64,000 bases of DNA, from positions 1,302,001-1,366,000 of the forward strand of contig NZ_CP152413.1 of NCBI RefSeq assembly GCF_038967635.1, read 5' to 3'. Shown here piece after piece: positions 1 to 8,514 of this stretch. The stretch comes from Bradyrhizobium sp. B124. GTDB taxonomy: Bacteria > Pseudomonadota > Alphaproteobacteria > Rhizobiales > Xanthobacteraceae. The position numbers were made by a program, and so were the translations under genes. A model generated the notes under the pieces. That model was given only the letters and a program-made list of their open reading frames with translations, was not told the DNA's origin and did not search any database. Position 1 is the first letter of the stretch. Every line of letters begins with the position of its first letter.

Positions 1-2
1 TC

Positions 3-413
3 CGCGTCGTGCCCAATCCGCGGGTCGCGCAATTCGCCCGCGTCGAATCGATCGGCTGGACCCTGCCGATCGACGACACCTCGTTCCGCATCTATGTCGC
101 CGGCCGGGTCAAGAAGTCAGGCGATATCGGCCGCATGCGCTCGAAGTTCAACGGCAAGTTCTGGTGGGACATGACGGAGCAGGAGCACCAGCAATTCCCC
201 GGCGACTACGAGGCGCAGGTCGGCCAGGGGCCGGTGACCATCCACTCGGAAGAGCATTTCGGCCAGAGCGACCGCGGCGTCCTGATGATCCGCCGGATGC
301 TGTCTGACCAACTCGAGGCCATGGCCGCCGGCCGCGACACGATCGGCGTGTCGTTCGATGCCGATGCCAAGCCGGTCGAATTCGAGGCAGGGAATTATAT
401 CCGCGAGGCGTAA
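3..413 (+). CDS. Rieske-type ring-hydroxylating oxygenase alpha subunit, C-terminal end (partial)
   Basis: The reading frame is open from the window edge, so the true start lies upstream. The visible ~136 residues resemble the C-terminal part of Rieske non-haem iron oxygenase alpha subunits (phthalate dioxygenase-like), including the tail element SDRGVLMIRRML followed by a helix with QLEAMAAG. These enzymes use electrons from a reductase to hydroxylate aromatic or related substrates. The Rieske cluster and iron site would be in the missing part. An MFS transporter follows 53 bp downstream on the same strand, suggesting uptake of the substrate. The substrate cannot be named from this fragment. 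Confidence 0.7.
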   Translation, partial: RVVPNPRVAQFARVESIGWTLPIDDTSFRIYVAGRVKKSGDIGRMRSKFNGKFWWDMTEQEHQQFPGDYEAQVGQGPVTIHSEEHFGQSDRGVLMIRRMLSDQLEAMAAGRDTIGVSFDADAKPVEFEAGNYIREA

Positions 414-466
414 GGCCCGCGCGCAAGCAAACAAGAAAAGACAAGAGATCGTCGGGGGAGGAAGTC

Positions 467-1759
467 ATGGTCGATGTCGCACCGCAGGCGGCTGCGCAAG
501 CGCAAGTCAGCGCCAGGCCTGCTGCCCGCCGCTATTACGTCCTCGCCCTGCTCACGATCATCTACGCCCTCAACTTCCTCGACCGCACGATCTTCAATGT
601 GCTGATCGAGCCGATCAAGAAGGAGTTCGCGCTCAGCGACACCACGATGGGCCTGCTCGCCGGGTTCGGCTTCGTGCTGTTCTATTCGCTGCTCGGCATT
701 CCGATTGCGCGGATGGCCGATCGCCTCAATCGCCGCAACATCGTCGCGGCAGCCTTCGCGTTCTGGAGCGCGATGACCTATCTCTGCGGCATGGCCTCCA
801 GCGTCACGACGCTGGCAATGGCGCGGGTCGGCGTCGGCATCGGGGAATCCGCAGGCACGCCGGCCTCGCAATCGATGATCGCCGATCTGTTCGACAAGAA
901 CGAGCGTCCGCGCGCGCTCGGCATCTACGCGATCGGCACCTATCTCGGCGTCTTCCTCGGCTATTTTATCGGCGGTTACGTCAATCAGCACTATGGCTGG
1001 CGGATGGCCTTCTTCACTGCGGGCCTGCCCGGCATCGCGCTCGCCGCGGTGCTGTGGCTGACGATCTCCGAGCCGAAGCGCGGCGCGATGGCCGAGACCT
1101 TCAAGGCCGAGCCGATCGGTCCGACGCTGGGCTTCCTGATGTCGCAGCCGAGCTTCGTCATCGTGCTGGTCGGCTTCTGTCTTACGACCTACACCAACTA
1201 CGCCACCGCGGTGTGGATCCCGCCGTTCCTGGCCCGCATCCATCATCTGACCAGCGCCGAGATCGGCACCTATGCCGGCACCTTCAAGGGCCTCGCCGGC
1301 ATGGCGGGCACGCTGATCGGCGGCCTCGTGGTGGCGCAGATCGGCCGCCGCGACGACCGCTGGAAGCTGTGGGCGCCCGCGATCATGTCGGGCCTCGCCG
1401 GTCCTGTCTTCGCGCTGTGCATGCTGACGCAAAGCTTCACGCTGATGGTCGCGACGCTGGCGCTGACCTCGTTCATGGTCGGCTTCCGTCTCGGCCCGAT
1501 CTTTGCGATCGCCCAGACGGTCGCAAAGCCCAGCATGCGGGCGCTGGCCTCGGCGATCGTGCTGCTCACCGCGACCTGCTTCGGCCAGGGCGTCGGTCCC
1601 CTCGCCGTCGGCATGATCAACGACGCCCTGAAGGGCACATACGGCACGGATGCGGTTCGCTACTCGCTGCTGTCGGCCGCGGTGACGACGACGCTGGGCG
1701 CGCTGCTGTTCGTCTGGGCGGCGCGCTGGATCCGCGCCGATATCGCTCGCGCCAGCTAG
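467..1759 (+). CDS. MFS transporter, spinster-like
   Basis: A 430-residue polytopic membrane protein with about 12 hydrophobic segments. The loop between helices 2 and 3 carries the MFS signature as GIPIARMADRLNRR, and helix 4-5 carries ARVGVGIGESAGTPASQS, typical of the spinster-like/aromatic-acid MFS branch. It probably exchanges an organic acid or aromatic compound across the inner membrane. A strong Shine-Dalgarno (GGGGGAGGAA) precedes the ATG. It follows the oxygenase end on the same strand, which supports a catabolic operon. Its stop overlaps the stop of the convergent hydrolase gene by 4 bp. The substrate is unknown. Confidence 0.85.
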   Translation: MVDVAPQAAAQAQVSARPAARRYYVLALLTIIYALNFLDRTIFNVLIEPIKKEFALSDTTMGLLAGFGFVLFYSLLGIPIARMADRLNRRNIVAAAFAFWSAMTYLCGMASSVTTLAMARVGVGIGESAGTPASQSMIADLFDKNERPRALGIYAIGTYLGVFLGYFIGGYVNQHYGWRMAFFTAGLPGIALAAVLWLTISEPKRGAMAETFKAEPIGPTLGFLMSQPSFVIVLVGFCLTTYTNYATAVWIPPFLARIHHLTSAEIGTYAGTFKGLAGMAGTLIGGLVVAQIGRRDDRWKLWAPAIMSGLAGPVFALCMLTQSFTLMVATLALTSFMVGFRLGPIFAIAQTVAKPSMRALASAIVLLTATCFGQGVGPLAVGMINDALKGTYGTDAVRYSLLSAAVTTTLGALLFVWAARWIRADIARAS

Positions 1760-2574
1760 GCGTCCATGAAGGCCATCAGGTCGGCCATCAGGCGCGCACT
1801 GTGCGTCAGAGGCAGAGCGTGCGGCGCGCCTTCATAGACGGCGAACTTGCTTCCCTTGATCAGAGCCGCCGTCTTCGCGCCGGTCAGCTCGAGCGGCGCG
1901 CTGGCATCCTTGTCGCCGTGCACGATCAGCGTCGGGCGGTCGATCCTTTTGGCCGCGGCACGCAGATCGGCAAACGAGATCGTCCTGCGGCAGGCCAGCG
2001 CCACCGGCAGCGGCACGCTCAGCATCATCTCCCTGATCCAGGCCCGCGTGGCGTCGGGCGTGTCGGGCATGAAGAACGGCGCCTCGTTCTCGCTCATCCA
2101 TTTCGGGAAGTCCTGCGCGATCGCGGCATTCTGCGCCTCGACCATCGCTCTCGGCACCGCGACCGGATTGTCCTCGGTCTGGACGATGAACGGCGTGGTC
2201 GGCGCCACCAGGACCAGCCGCGCGACGCGACCGGCGCCGTGACGCGCCAGATAGTTCACCGCCTCGATCGATCCCATCGAATGCGCGACGATCGTGACGT
2301 CGTGGAGATCGTGCTGTTCGATCGCGGCAGCGACGTCATCGGTCAGCGTGTCGAGATCGTATCCCGTCATCGGCAGGTCGGAACGGCCATGGCCGCGCCT
2401 GTCAGGCGCGACGCAGCGATAGCCCCTGGCGTTCAGCGCCACGATCTGGCTGCCCCAGACGCTGGAATTGAACGTCCAGGCGGCAAGCAGCAGCACCGGC
2501 TTACCCGAGCCCCAATCCTGCACGAACAGTTTTGTGCCGTCGCTTGCGGTCGCATAGAGCGGTTTGCTGGCCAT
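1756..2574 (-). CDS. alpha/beta hydrolase (non-haem haloperoxidase/esterase type)
   Basis: A 272-residue alpha/beta-hydrolase-fold protein. Visible signatures are GHGRSD in the oxyanion region, the nucleophile elbow AHSMGS (Ser), an acid-containing strand VHGDKDASAP and the catalytic His in GAPHALPL. The family comprises arylesterases and cofactor-free haloperoxidases; a specific substrate cannot be read. The start at 2574 is chosen because AAGGGAC lies 7 bases upstream; the longer open frame to 2649 has no such signal and an unlike, Arg-rich N-terminus. There is no signal peptide, so it is probably cytoplasmic. Confidence 0.8.
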   Translation of the reverse strand: MASKPLYATASDGTKLFVQDWGSGKPVLLLAAWTFNSSVWGSQIVALNARGYRCVAPDRRGHGRSDLPMTGYDLDTLTDDVAAAIEQHDLHDVTIVAHSMGSIEAVNYLARHGAGRVARLVLVAPTTPFIVQTEDNPVAVPRAMVEAQNAAIAQDFPKWMSENEAPFFMPDTPDATRAWIREMMLSVPLPVALACRRTISFADLRAAAKRIDRPTLIVHGDKDASAPLELTGAKTAALIKGSKFAVYEGAPHALPLTHSARLMADLMAFMDA

Positions 2575-2713
2575 GATGGAAGTCCCTTTGCAGATCGATC
2601 GGCAACATCGCCGCCAATGCACCGACCATCGCAAAGGGAGATCGCGCACGCGATTACGCCTCAGGTAATCACGCGCGTGATGTAAGGCTTACGGAAACGA
2701 AAACGTTTCCGTC

Positions 2714-5700
2714 TCACCACTGATACCGCACCACGCCCTTGCCGGCGTAGCTCGAGGTGACGTTGGAGAACTCGCCCTCGAACGTTGCGGCCGCCGACCA
2801 GCCGTTTCGCCAGTTCATCTCGAGCGACGCCGTGGTCAGCGCGGAGTCGCTGGCCTGTGCGGCGCCGTTGACGACAAAGCTCGCGCCGGGCAGCGCCTGG
2901 AAGGTCGCGGCGGCCGAGCGGCTGGGATCATAGTCATGCGCCCAGGCGAAACGCGTGCGCAGCGTCAGGATGCCGTCCAGCACCGGGAAGGATTTGTCGG
3001 TGCGGAGGCCGAGCTCGCTGCGTGTGTCGGTCAGGCTCTTGCCGCCATAGGTCAGTGCAAAGGTCGAGAGGCCCGAGATCACCCGCTCGGCGTAACCAGG
3101 CAACTCGAAAGTCGTGAACTGGCCGGCGGCGTAAGGCGTGATGCCGACGCCGCCTATCCACGGCGCGACGAAACGATAGCCACCCTCGAGCCGCCCCGAA
3201 TATGCGTTGGCATTGAACTCGGCGCGGAGCTGGTCGACGCCTGCCGCGGTCACGGTGCGGTTGGTAGTGATGTCCTGCCAGCCATAGGCGAGCGCGGCCG
3301 AGACATAGGCCGCGCCTTCGGTGTGGCGGACATAGGCGCCGGCCTGGAACAGATCGGACCGGCCGCTGCCGCTGCCCGCGACGGAGAAGCTGGTGCCGCC
3401 ACCGGCGATCGCAAAGCCCGCAACGGTGTTCGGCGAGAACTGGTAGTCGGCACCGACCGCCGTGCCATAGACGCTGCTGGTGGTGTCGTTCGATCCGACG
3501 ACGGCGTTGCCGCTGGTGGATTGCGAACCGCCGAAGCCGGCGGCCCAGACGCTCCAGCGCGGCACGAACGGCATCGGCGGTGCCTTGGTGAACATCGCGA
3601 ACGCATCGGTCTTCCGGGTTACGGCATAGGCGCTCGTATCGCCCTCGTCCGCATAACCCGTTGCGCCCGGCATCGACCCTGATCCGCCGGTGCGGTTCAT
3701 GAAGGGATCGGTGAGCAGCCCCATGAACAGGTTCATGGCATCGAACGTCGTCTGCTGCGAGCCGGTCGCCAATTCGCCGGAGGCCTGCGTCAGGCCCGCC
3801 GGGCTCAGCGTGCCGAACACCGTCGCAATGCCGCCGATCGCGTTGAAGTAATTGACCAGCGTGTTCGCGACGTTCTGCTGGTTGATGGAAAGGCCGCCGC
3901 CAAAGTTGGGAGGGGATGGCGGCGCAAAGTTTAGCGTGAGATTGAGATAGGCATGGGTGGCGTCGTAGCTCAGCGCGTCGCTGAAATTCGTCGGCAGGTT
4001 TGTATTGACGATGTTGGATGCAAACGTGCCGGATATGCCGCCAGCGGCGTTCAGGATCGTATACTGCCTGGAGATGTAGCTGCCGTTGGCGAACACGGCA
4101 TTGACGGTGGCGCCTCCAAGCGTCGCGTTAGCGTTGACATTGGTCGATGCCGCAGCGGTCGGCGTCACCTGCACCTGATAAAACGCGCCGGATTGGAAAG
4201 CGAGAGCGCCGTTGATCGTCAGTGTGCCGGTCGGATCTGCAGCACTCCCGGGCGCAAGCGTGCCTCCGCTCATGATGGTCGTGGGTGCCGGAATGACGAA
4301 GCCGCCCCTCAAGGTGTCGCCGGTGACCGGCTCCTTCACCACAACCGTACCATCAACGGCGGTGGTGGCGCCGGGGTCGGCACCTGACAATGTCGACGTG
4401 ACGCCATTGTGGAAAAAGACGACGGTCGGAGCACCGACGATGCCGGTGCCGCTCAACGTGCCGCCGGAATTGACCGTCACTTTCAGCGAGTTGGCGATCG
4501 TGCCGTCCACTTCAAGGGTGCCGCCGGTGACGGTGGTGGCGCCGGTGTAGGTGTTGACGCCGGTCAGGACTTCCTTGCCGCCGGTGATCGCGACGCCGCC
4601 CCCCGCACCGCCGTCCCCAATGACGCCGGCGAACGTACCGTTGGCATTGGTGAAGGTGAGCGTATTGGCACCGAGGTTCACGGTGCCGAAGATGCTGGTC
4701 CCGGAAAGACTGTTGATCGAGACGCCGCCACCCGCGCGCGATATATCGAAGATGCCATCGTTGATTACGGCCTTTGAGGACGCAATGCTGCCGCCGCTGA
4801 TCAGGTCGAGCTCGCCGCCGGCGTTGATCGTGGTCAGCCCGGTATAGGTGTTGGCGCCGCCGAATCTCGCCAGGCCGCCAAGGGCGATCGTCACATTGCC
4901 GCCGGTGCCGCCACCAATGCCGCCATCCTGGATGACGCCATCGTAGGGGCCTACCCTGCTGGTGATGGTCAGCGTCTTGGCGCCGAGAGAAACGATGCTG
5001 AGGCCAGTCGGGTCATACAGGCCGGTGACGCTGGCACCGCTGTTGGTCTGCGAAATATCCAATGTGCCGCCCGAAGCGAACACGACATTGACCGAATTGG
5101 CGATCGAGCCGTTTCCCTTGAGCGCGAGCGTCGCGCCGGCATCGATCTGGGTAAAGCCGAAGTAGCCGTTGGCACCGGACAGGGTCTGCGTTCCGCCGGC
5201 GATCTCGAGGCCCCCTGTGCGCGAGCCGTTGATCGCGCCGGAAAACTCCGTCGAACCGCCGGTAATCACCAGCGCGTCGTTGCCGAGCGCAACCGATCCA
5301 CCGCCCGCGAGCGTCGCGATCCTGTTGAGGAAGGACGATGATCCCGAAATATCGAATGTGCCATTGACTGTCACGACGCTCGAATTCGAGATGCTGCCGC
5401 CGCTCGACAGCGCCAGCGTCGCGCCGGAATTGATCGTCGTCCCGCCGGAATAGCTTTCCGCCGCCGTGAAGGTCAGCGCACCGCCGCTGCCGGAGTTCGC
5501 GACCGTCACGCCGCCTGTGCCGGTCAATGCCGTCGCGAGCGTCACGGCATTGCCGTTATAGTCGAACGTCGCGCCGCCGGAGCCGATCGCGTTCAGCCGA
5601 CCCGAGATGTCGGCCGTGTTGCCGCTCGCCCATTGCAGCCCGCCGCCGTTGAGCGTGACGTTGCCCGAGCCGAAATTGTTCGCCGCATTGAAGTTGACCA

Positions 5701-7138
5701 GACCACCGCTCACGGTCGTGCCGCCCGAATAGGTGTTTGCGGCGGTGAGCGTCAGCGTGCCGAGCCCGGTCTTGGCGAGACTCCAGCTGCCGGCATTGAC
5801 ACCTGTGCCGCCGCTGCCGGTTTGGTCGGAGATGATATCGGAGACGGTTTGGTTCTGACCGGCCGCAGGACTGAAGGTCAGCGTGCCATTGCCCTGCAGG
5901 AACATCCCCGTGCCGAGAGCTGAGCCATTGCCGGCACCGACACCACCTGCTCCGCCGGTGACGCTGTTGCCGTTGACGGTAAAGGCGCCGGAAACATTGA
6001 GCGTTCCGCCACCCTCGACAAATACGGCACCGCCCGCGCCAAGCCCACCACCCGCACCGCCTTGGGAATCGTTACCGCCGTTGCCAGCGCCGAAACCGCC
6101 GAGATTGCCGCACGTCTGACCGGAATTGCCGCTGGCGCCGCCGCCACCACCACCGAAGCCGCCCTTCCCTGGATCGCCAAAGCAGCGCACGCTCCCGCCG
6201 CCACCGCCGAAACCGCCAGTTCCACCCGCGCTGTTGTTGCTGCCGCCGCCGCCACCACCGAAGCCGCCAGCACCGCCGCCGGCGCTCAAGCCTCCGGTGG
6301 TGGTACCAGCGCCACCGCCGATTCCACCACCGCCGCCGGCAGAACTGGTACCAATCCCCATGACCCCACCGCCGCCACCACCTCCACTCGCGCCCCCTGC
6401 GCCTGGCGTGGCACCACTAAAGGTGTCGGTCGCGCCGCTGCCGCCACCGGCAGCGCCGACAGCGATGCCCGCAGCGCCATTGCCACCCGTGGTGCCAGCC
6501 GCACCGGCCCCGCCATTTGCGCCGAGGCCAATCCCGCCGCCACCGCCACCACCGGCGTTGCCGCCGTTACCGCCATTACCGCCGAGCCCGCCGCCGCCAC
6601 CGCCGCCACCGCCCGCGCCGTAATTGCCACCATTGCCGCCATTGGCCTGGTTGCTGGCGAGCGAAACATTGCTCACCGTGACGTTGGCGCCGCTGGCAAC
6701 GAACAACGCTCCGCCGGCGCCCATCCCGCCGCCACCACCGCCATCAAACCCACTGCCGCCATTGCCGCCCCTGGCCACGGCATTCTGGATCGTCAGATTG
6801 TTGACCGCGACGGTGCCCGAGTAGACGAAGAATCCGCGCTGCACGCCACCGCCGTCGAGCGTGAAGTTGCCGCCGTTGATCGTGACATTGCTGCTCGAAT
6901 TGATAATGGGCAGCGTTGTCCCGCCGGTCAGCGTGATGTTGCTCGTGATGTTGAGCGTATAGCTTCGGCCCGGATTGCTATCGATCGTCGTCAGCGCTGC
7001 GACCAGACTCGCTCCGTCGCTGGCGTTCAGCACCGTCTGGGCGCGCGCGCCGGTCCCGAACGCAACGAGCAAAGCAAGAGTTACGGCTACCCGTTGCAAA
7101 AAGGGGAAACGAAAGCGTTCAACAACGGACACGCGCAT
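2714..7138 (-). CDS. type V autotransporter with glycine-rich passenger and PATR repeats
   Basis: A 1474-residue protein in classic autotransporter order. It has a cleavable signal peptide (basic n-region, hydrophobic TLALLVAFGTG, then ARAQ). Next come an Ala/Gly/Asn parallel-beta start, a very Gly-rich block of about 300 residues (roughly 125-430), then repeated passenger-associated transport repeats of the form TYSGGTTV..G or TYTGATTV (about 450-950). A C-terminal beta-barrel of about 280 residues ends in the aromatic Trp expected for BamA recognition. The passenger is predicted to be a surface beta-helix, perhaps an adhesin; no protease motif was seen. An alternative ATG at 7162 gives 8 more residues. 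The Gly-rich part resembles PGRS-like low-complexity DNA and may vary in length between strains. Confidence 0.9.
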   Translation of the reverse strand: MRVSVVERFRFPFLQRVAVTLALLVAFGTGARAQTVLNASDGASLVAALTTIDSNPGRSYTLNITSNITLTGGTTLPIINSSSNVTINGGNFTLDGGGVQRGFFVYSGTVAVNNLTIQNAVARGGNGGSGFDGGGGGGMGAGGALFVASGANVTVSNVSLASNQANGGNGGNYGAGGGGGGGGGLGGNGGNGGNAGGGGGGGIGLGANGGAGAAGTTGGNGAAGIAVGAAGGGSGATDTFSGATPGAGGASGGGGGGGVMGIGTSSAGGGGGIGGGAGTTTGGLSAGGGAGGFGGGGGGSNNSAGGTGGFGGGGGSVRCFGDPGKGGFGGGGGGASGNSGQTCGNLGGFGAGNGGNDSQGGAGGGLGAGGAVFVEGGGTLNVSGAFTVNGNSVTGGAGGVGAGNGSALGTGMFLQGNGTLTFSPAAGQNQTVSDIISDQTGSGGTGVNAGSWSLAKTGLGTLTLTAANTYSGGTTVSGGLVNFNAANNFGSGNVTLNGGGLQWASGNTADISGRLNAIGSGGATFDYNGNAVTLATALTGTGGVTVANSGSGGALTFTAAESYSGGTTINSGATLALSSGGSISNSSVVTVNGTFDISGSSSFLNRIATLAGGGSVALGNDALVITGGSTEFSGAINGSRTGGLEIAGGTQTLSGANGYFGFTQIDAGATLALKGNGSIANSVNVVFASGGTLDISQTNSGASVTGLYDPTGLSIVSLGAKTLTITSRVGPYDGVIQDGGIGGGTGGNVTIALGGLARFGGANTYTGLTTINAGGELDLISGGSIASSKAVINDGIFDISRAGGGVSINSLSGTSIFGTVNLGANTLTFTNANGTFAGVIGDGGAGGGVAITGGKEVLTGVNTYTGATTVTGGTLEVDGTIANSLKVTVNSGGTLSGTGIVGAPTVVFFHNGVTSTLSGADPGATTAVDGTVVVKEPVTGDTLRGGFVIPAPTTIMSGGTLAPGSAADPTGTLTINGALAFQSGAFYQVQVTPTAAASTNVNANATLGGATVNAVFANGSYISRQYTILNAAGGISGTFASNIVNTNLPTNFSDALSYDATHAYLNLTLNFAPPSPPNFGGGLSINQQNVANTLVNYFNAIGGIATVFGTLSPAGLTQASGELATGSQQTTFDAMNLFMGLLTDPFMNRTGGSGSMPGATGYADEGDTSAYAVTRKTDAFAMFTKAPPMPFVPRWSVWAAGFGGSQSTSGNAVVGSNDTTSSVYGTAVGADYQFSPNTVAGFAIAGGGTSFSVAGSGSGRSDLFQAGAYVRHTEGAAYVSAALAYGWQDITTNRTVTAAGVDQLRAEFNANAYSGRLEGGYRFVAPWIGGVGITPYAAGQFTTFELPGYAERVISGLSTFALTYGGKSLTDTRSELGLRTDKSFPVLDGILTLRTRFAWAHDYDPSRSAAATFQALPGASFVVNGAAQASDSALTTASLEMNWRNGWSAAATFEGEFSNVTSSYAGKGVVRYQW

Positions 7139-7345
7139 GGCATTCCAACTCGGGCCGCGCATCGGCGGCCACTGAAAATCTCAGCGTGAGGTTGTATCCC
7201 CTGAGACATCCTGCCGCATGACAAAAAGCCAAACTGGAACCGAAATCGCGACGATGTGCCTTCTTTGTCACAAGGCGAGGCCCACTTCGTCCCGCCACGT
7301 CGCCGGCAGAACGATAGGCCGTCGTCGGCGCAGGTCTCCTGGGAC

Positions 7346-8326
7346 TTACCTGTTGGTATTTTCCGTGAAACTCGCCACGACATTCCGATAGCGCTTGCTA
7401 CCCGAGATCGTCTCGCCATTGTCCATCCGCAGGACGAAGTCCCCTGCCGGACGATGCTCGACTGCAACGACCCGCGCCAGATTCACCAGCCTCGCCCGAT
7501 GCACGCGGACAAGCCCGAACGGCCTGAGCCGATCCTCCTCCCGCGCGAGCGTGCCGCGGATCAGGCGACGTCCTATGGGGAGGACAAATTCGACATAGTT
7601 GCCCGCAGACGTCACGGCCACGATATCGCGAGGGTCGACCCGAAAGCTCGTGGCGCCGTCCCGCAGCCACACACTGGGATTGGCGGCTTCGACGGACGGT
7701 CCGGCCAACGGCAGTGCGAGCGCGGCAGCCGGCGGCACTGATGTTGCGGGCATCGGTGTTACGGGCAACGCCAACACCGTGCGGTCCATCAGCCAGATTA
7801 CCACGGCCACCATCAGCGACGAGACAACGTCCTTCTGGAGTTCATGCGGAAACGCCGTTGCCCAGTGAAAGGAATAGCCGTCCCCCAGCAGCAGCTTGCG
7901 CAACCCGACCATTGTGACGAGATGCGCGACCGCGTAAAGCAGCATCGCCGCCACCGCCCATGTGACGTCCGTCACTCGGCTGCGACCAACACGCAATTGG
8001 GTGATACCGCTTCGCAGCAGCGGCAGAAACAGGATCCAGGCAATGGCACTCGTCAGCTCGAGCAGCACGGGCATGCGCAATGGCGCGAATCCCGCGGAGG
8101 GTTTGAATTCGCTCACCGAGGAGAAGACGTTGACCACGCCGCTCGCGACGATCAGCAGCGCCACCCAACCGTAGGCGAGCATCGAGCCGCGCTTCGCCCC
8201 GCCCGGTCGGATCGCCGTCACATCGCTGCGATTTTCGTCCCCGAAATCCGCTTGCTCATCCCAACCCCGCTCGACGCACCGATCGATGCCGCGTTCAATG
8301 GAATTCTCTGGCTGCGTCGTGGACAT
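7346..8326 (-). CDS. membrane-anchored LytTR-type transcriptional regulator
   Basis: A 326-residue protein with four hydrophobic segments in the first ~200 residues (around YGWVALLIVASGVVNVF, ELTSAIAWILFLPLL, AVAAMLLYAVAHLV and SSLMVAVVIWLMD). A C-terminal LytTR DNA-binding domain follows, with VTSAGNYVEF, RGTLAREEDRL and RVHRARLVNL. It lacks a receiver domain, so it is not a classical response regulator but a membrane-bound LytTR protein that may sense an envelope signal directly. It lies upstream of the autotransporter on the same strand (~200 bp apart) and divergent from the FAD oxidase. Either could be a target; this is inference. Confidence 0.8.
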   Translation of the reverse strand: MSTTQPENSIERGIDRCVERGWDEQADFGDENRSDVTAIRPGGAKRGSMLAYGWVALLIVASGVVNVFSSVSEFKPSAGFAPLRMPVLLELTSAIAWILFLPLLRSGITQLRVGRSRVTDVTWAVAAMLLYAVAHLVTMVGLRKLLLGDGYSFHWATAFPHELQKDVVSSLMVAVVIWLMDRTVLALPVTPMPATSVPPAAALALPLAGPSVEAANPSVWLRDGATSFRVDPRDIVAVTSAGNYVEFVLPIGRRLIRGTLAREEDRLRPFGLVRVHRARLVNLARVVAVEHRPAGDFVLRMDNGETISGSKRYRNVVASFTENTNR

Positions 8327-8514
8327 GTCGGGATGGAGTAAATGCTGCAACTCGTCAGGTCACCTGCCCCGGCGGTCAGGTCCGGGACCCAATTGCGATC
8401 CGTCACGCAATCGGGTCCTTATCACAGGCGGGCGTGCGGCGTCCCGCAGGACAGGATGGCGCGCCGTGCGGACGGGCGTGAAATCCGCCATGCTCACGGA
8501 CAGGTGACCCGCCG

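Noticed and set aside
358..2685. 775-codon open frame overlapping the MFS and hydrolase genes
   Set aside because: Arg/His-rich translation with no domain; both real genes on other frames have clear motifs and ribosome sites.
6126..6623. Long proline-rich open frame on the plus strand
   Set aside because: It is the antisense mirror of the glycine-rich block of the autotransporter; low-complexity GC DNA keeps the other frames open.
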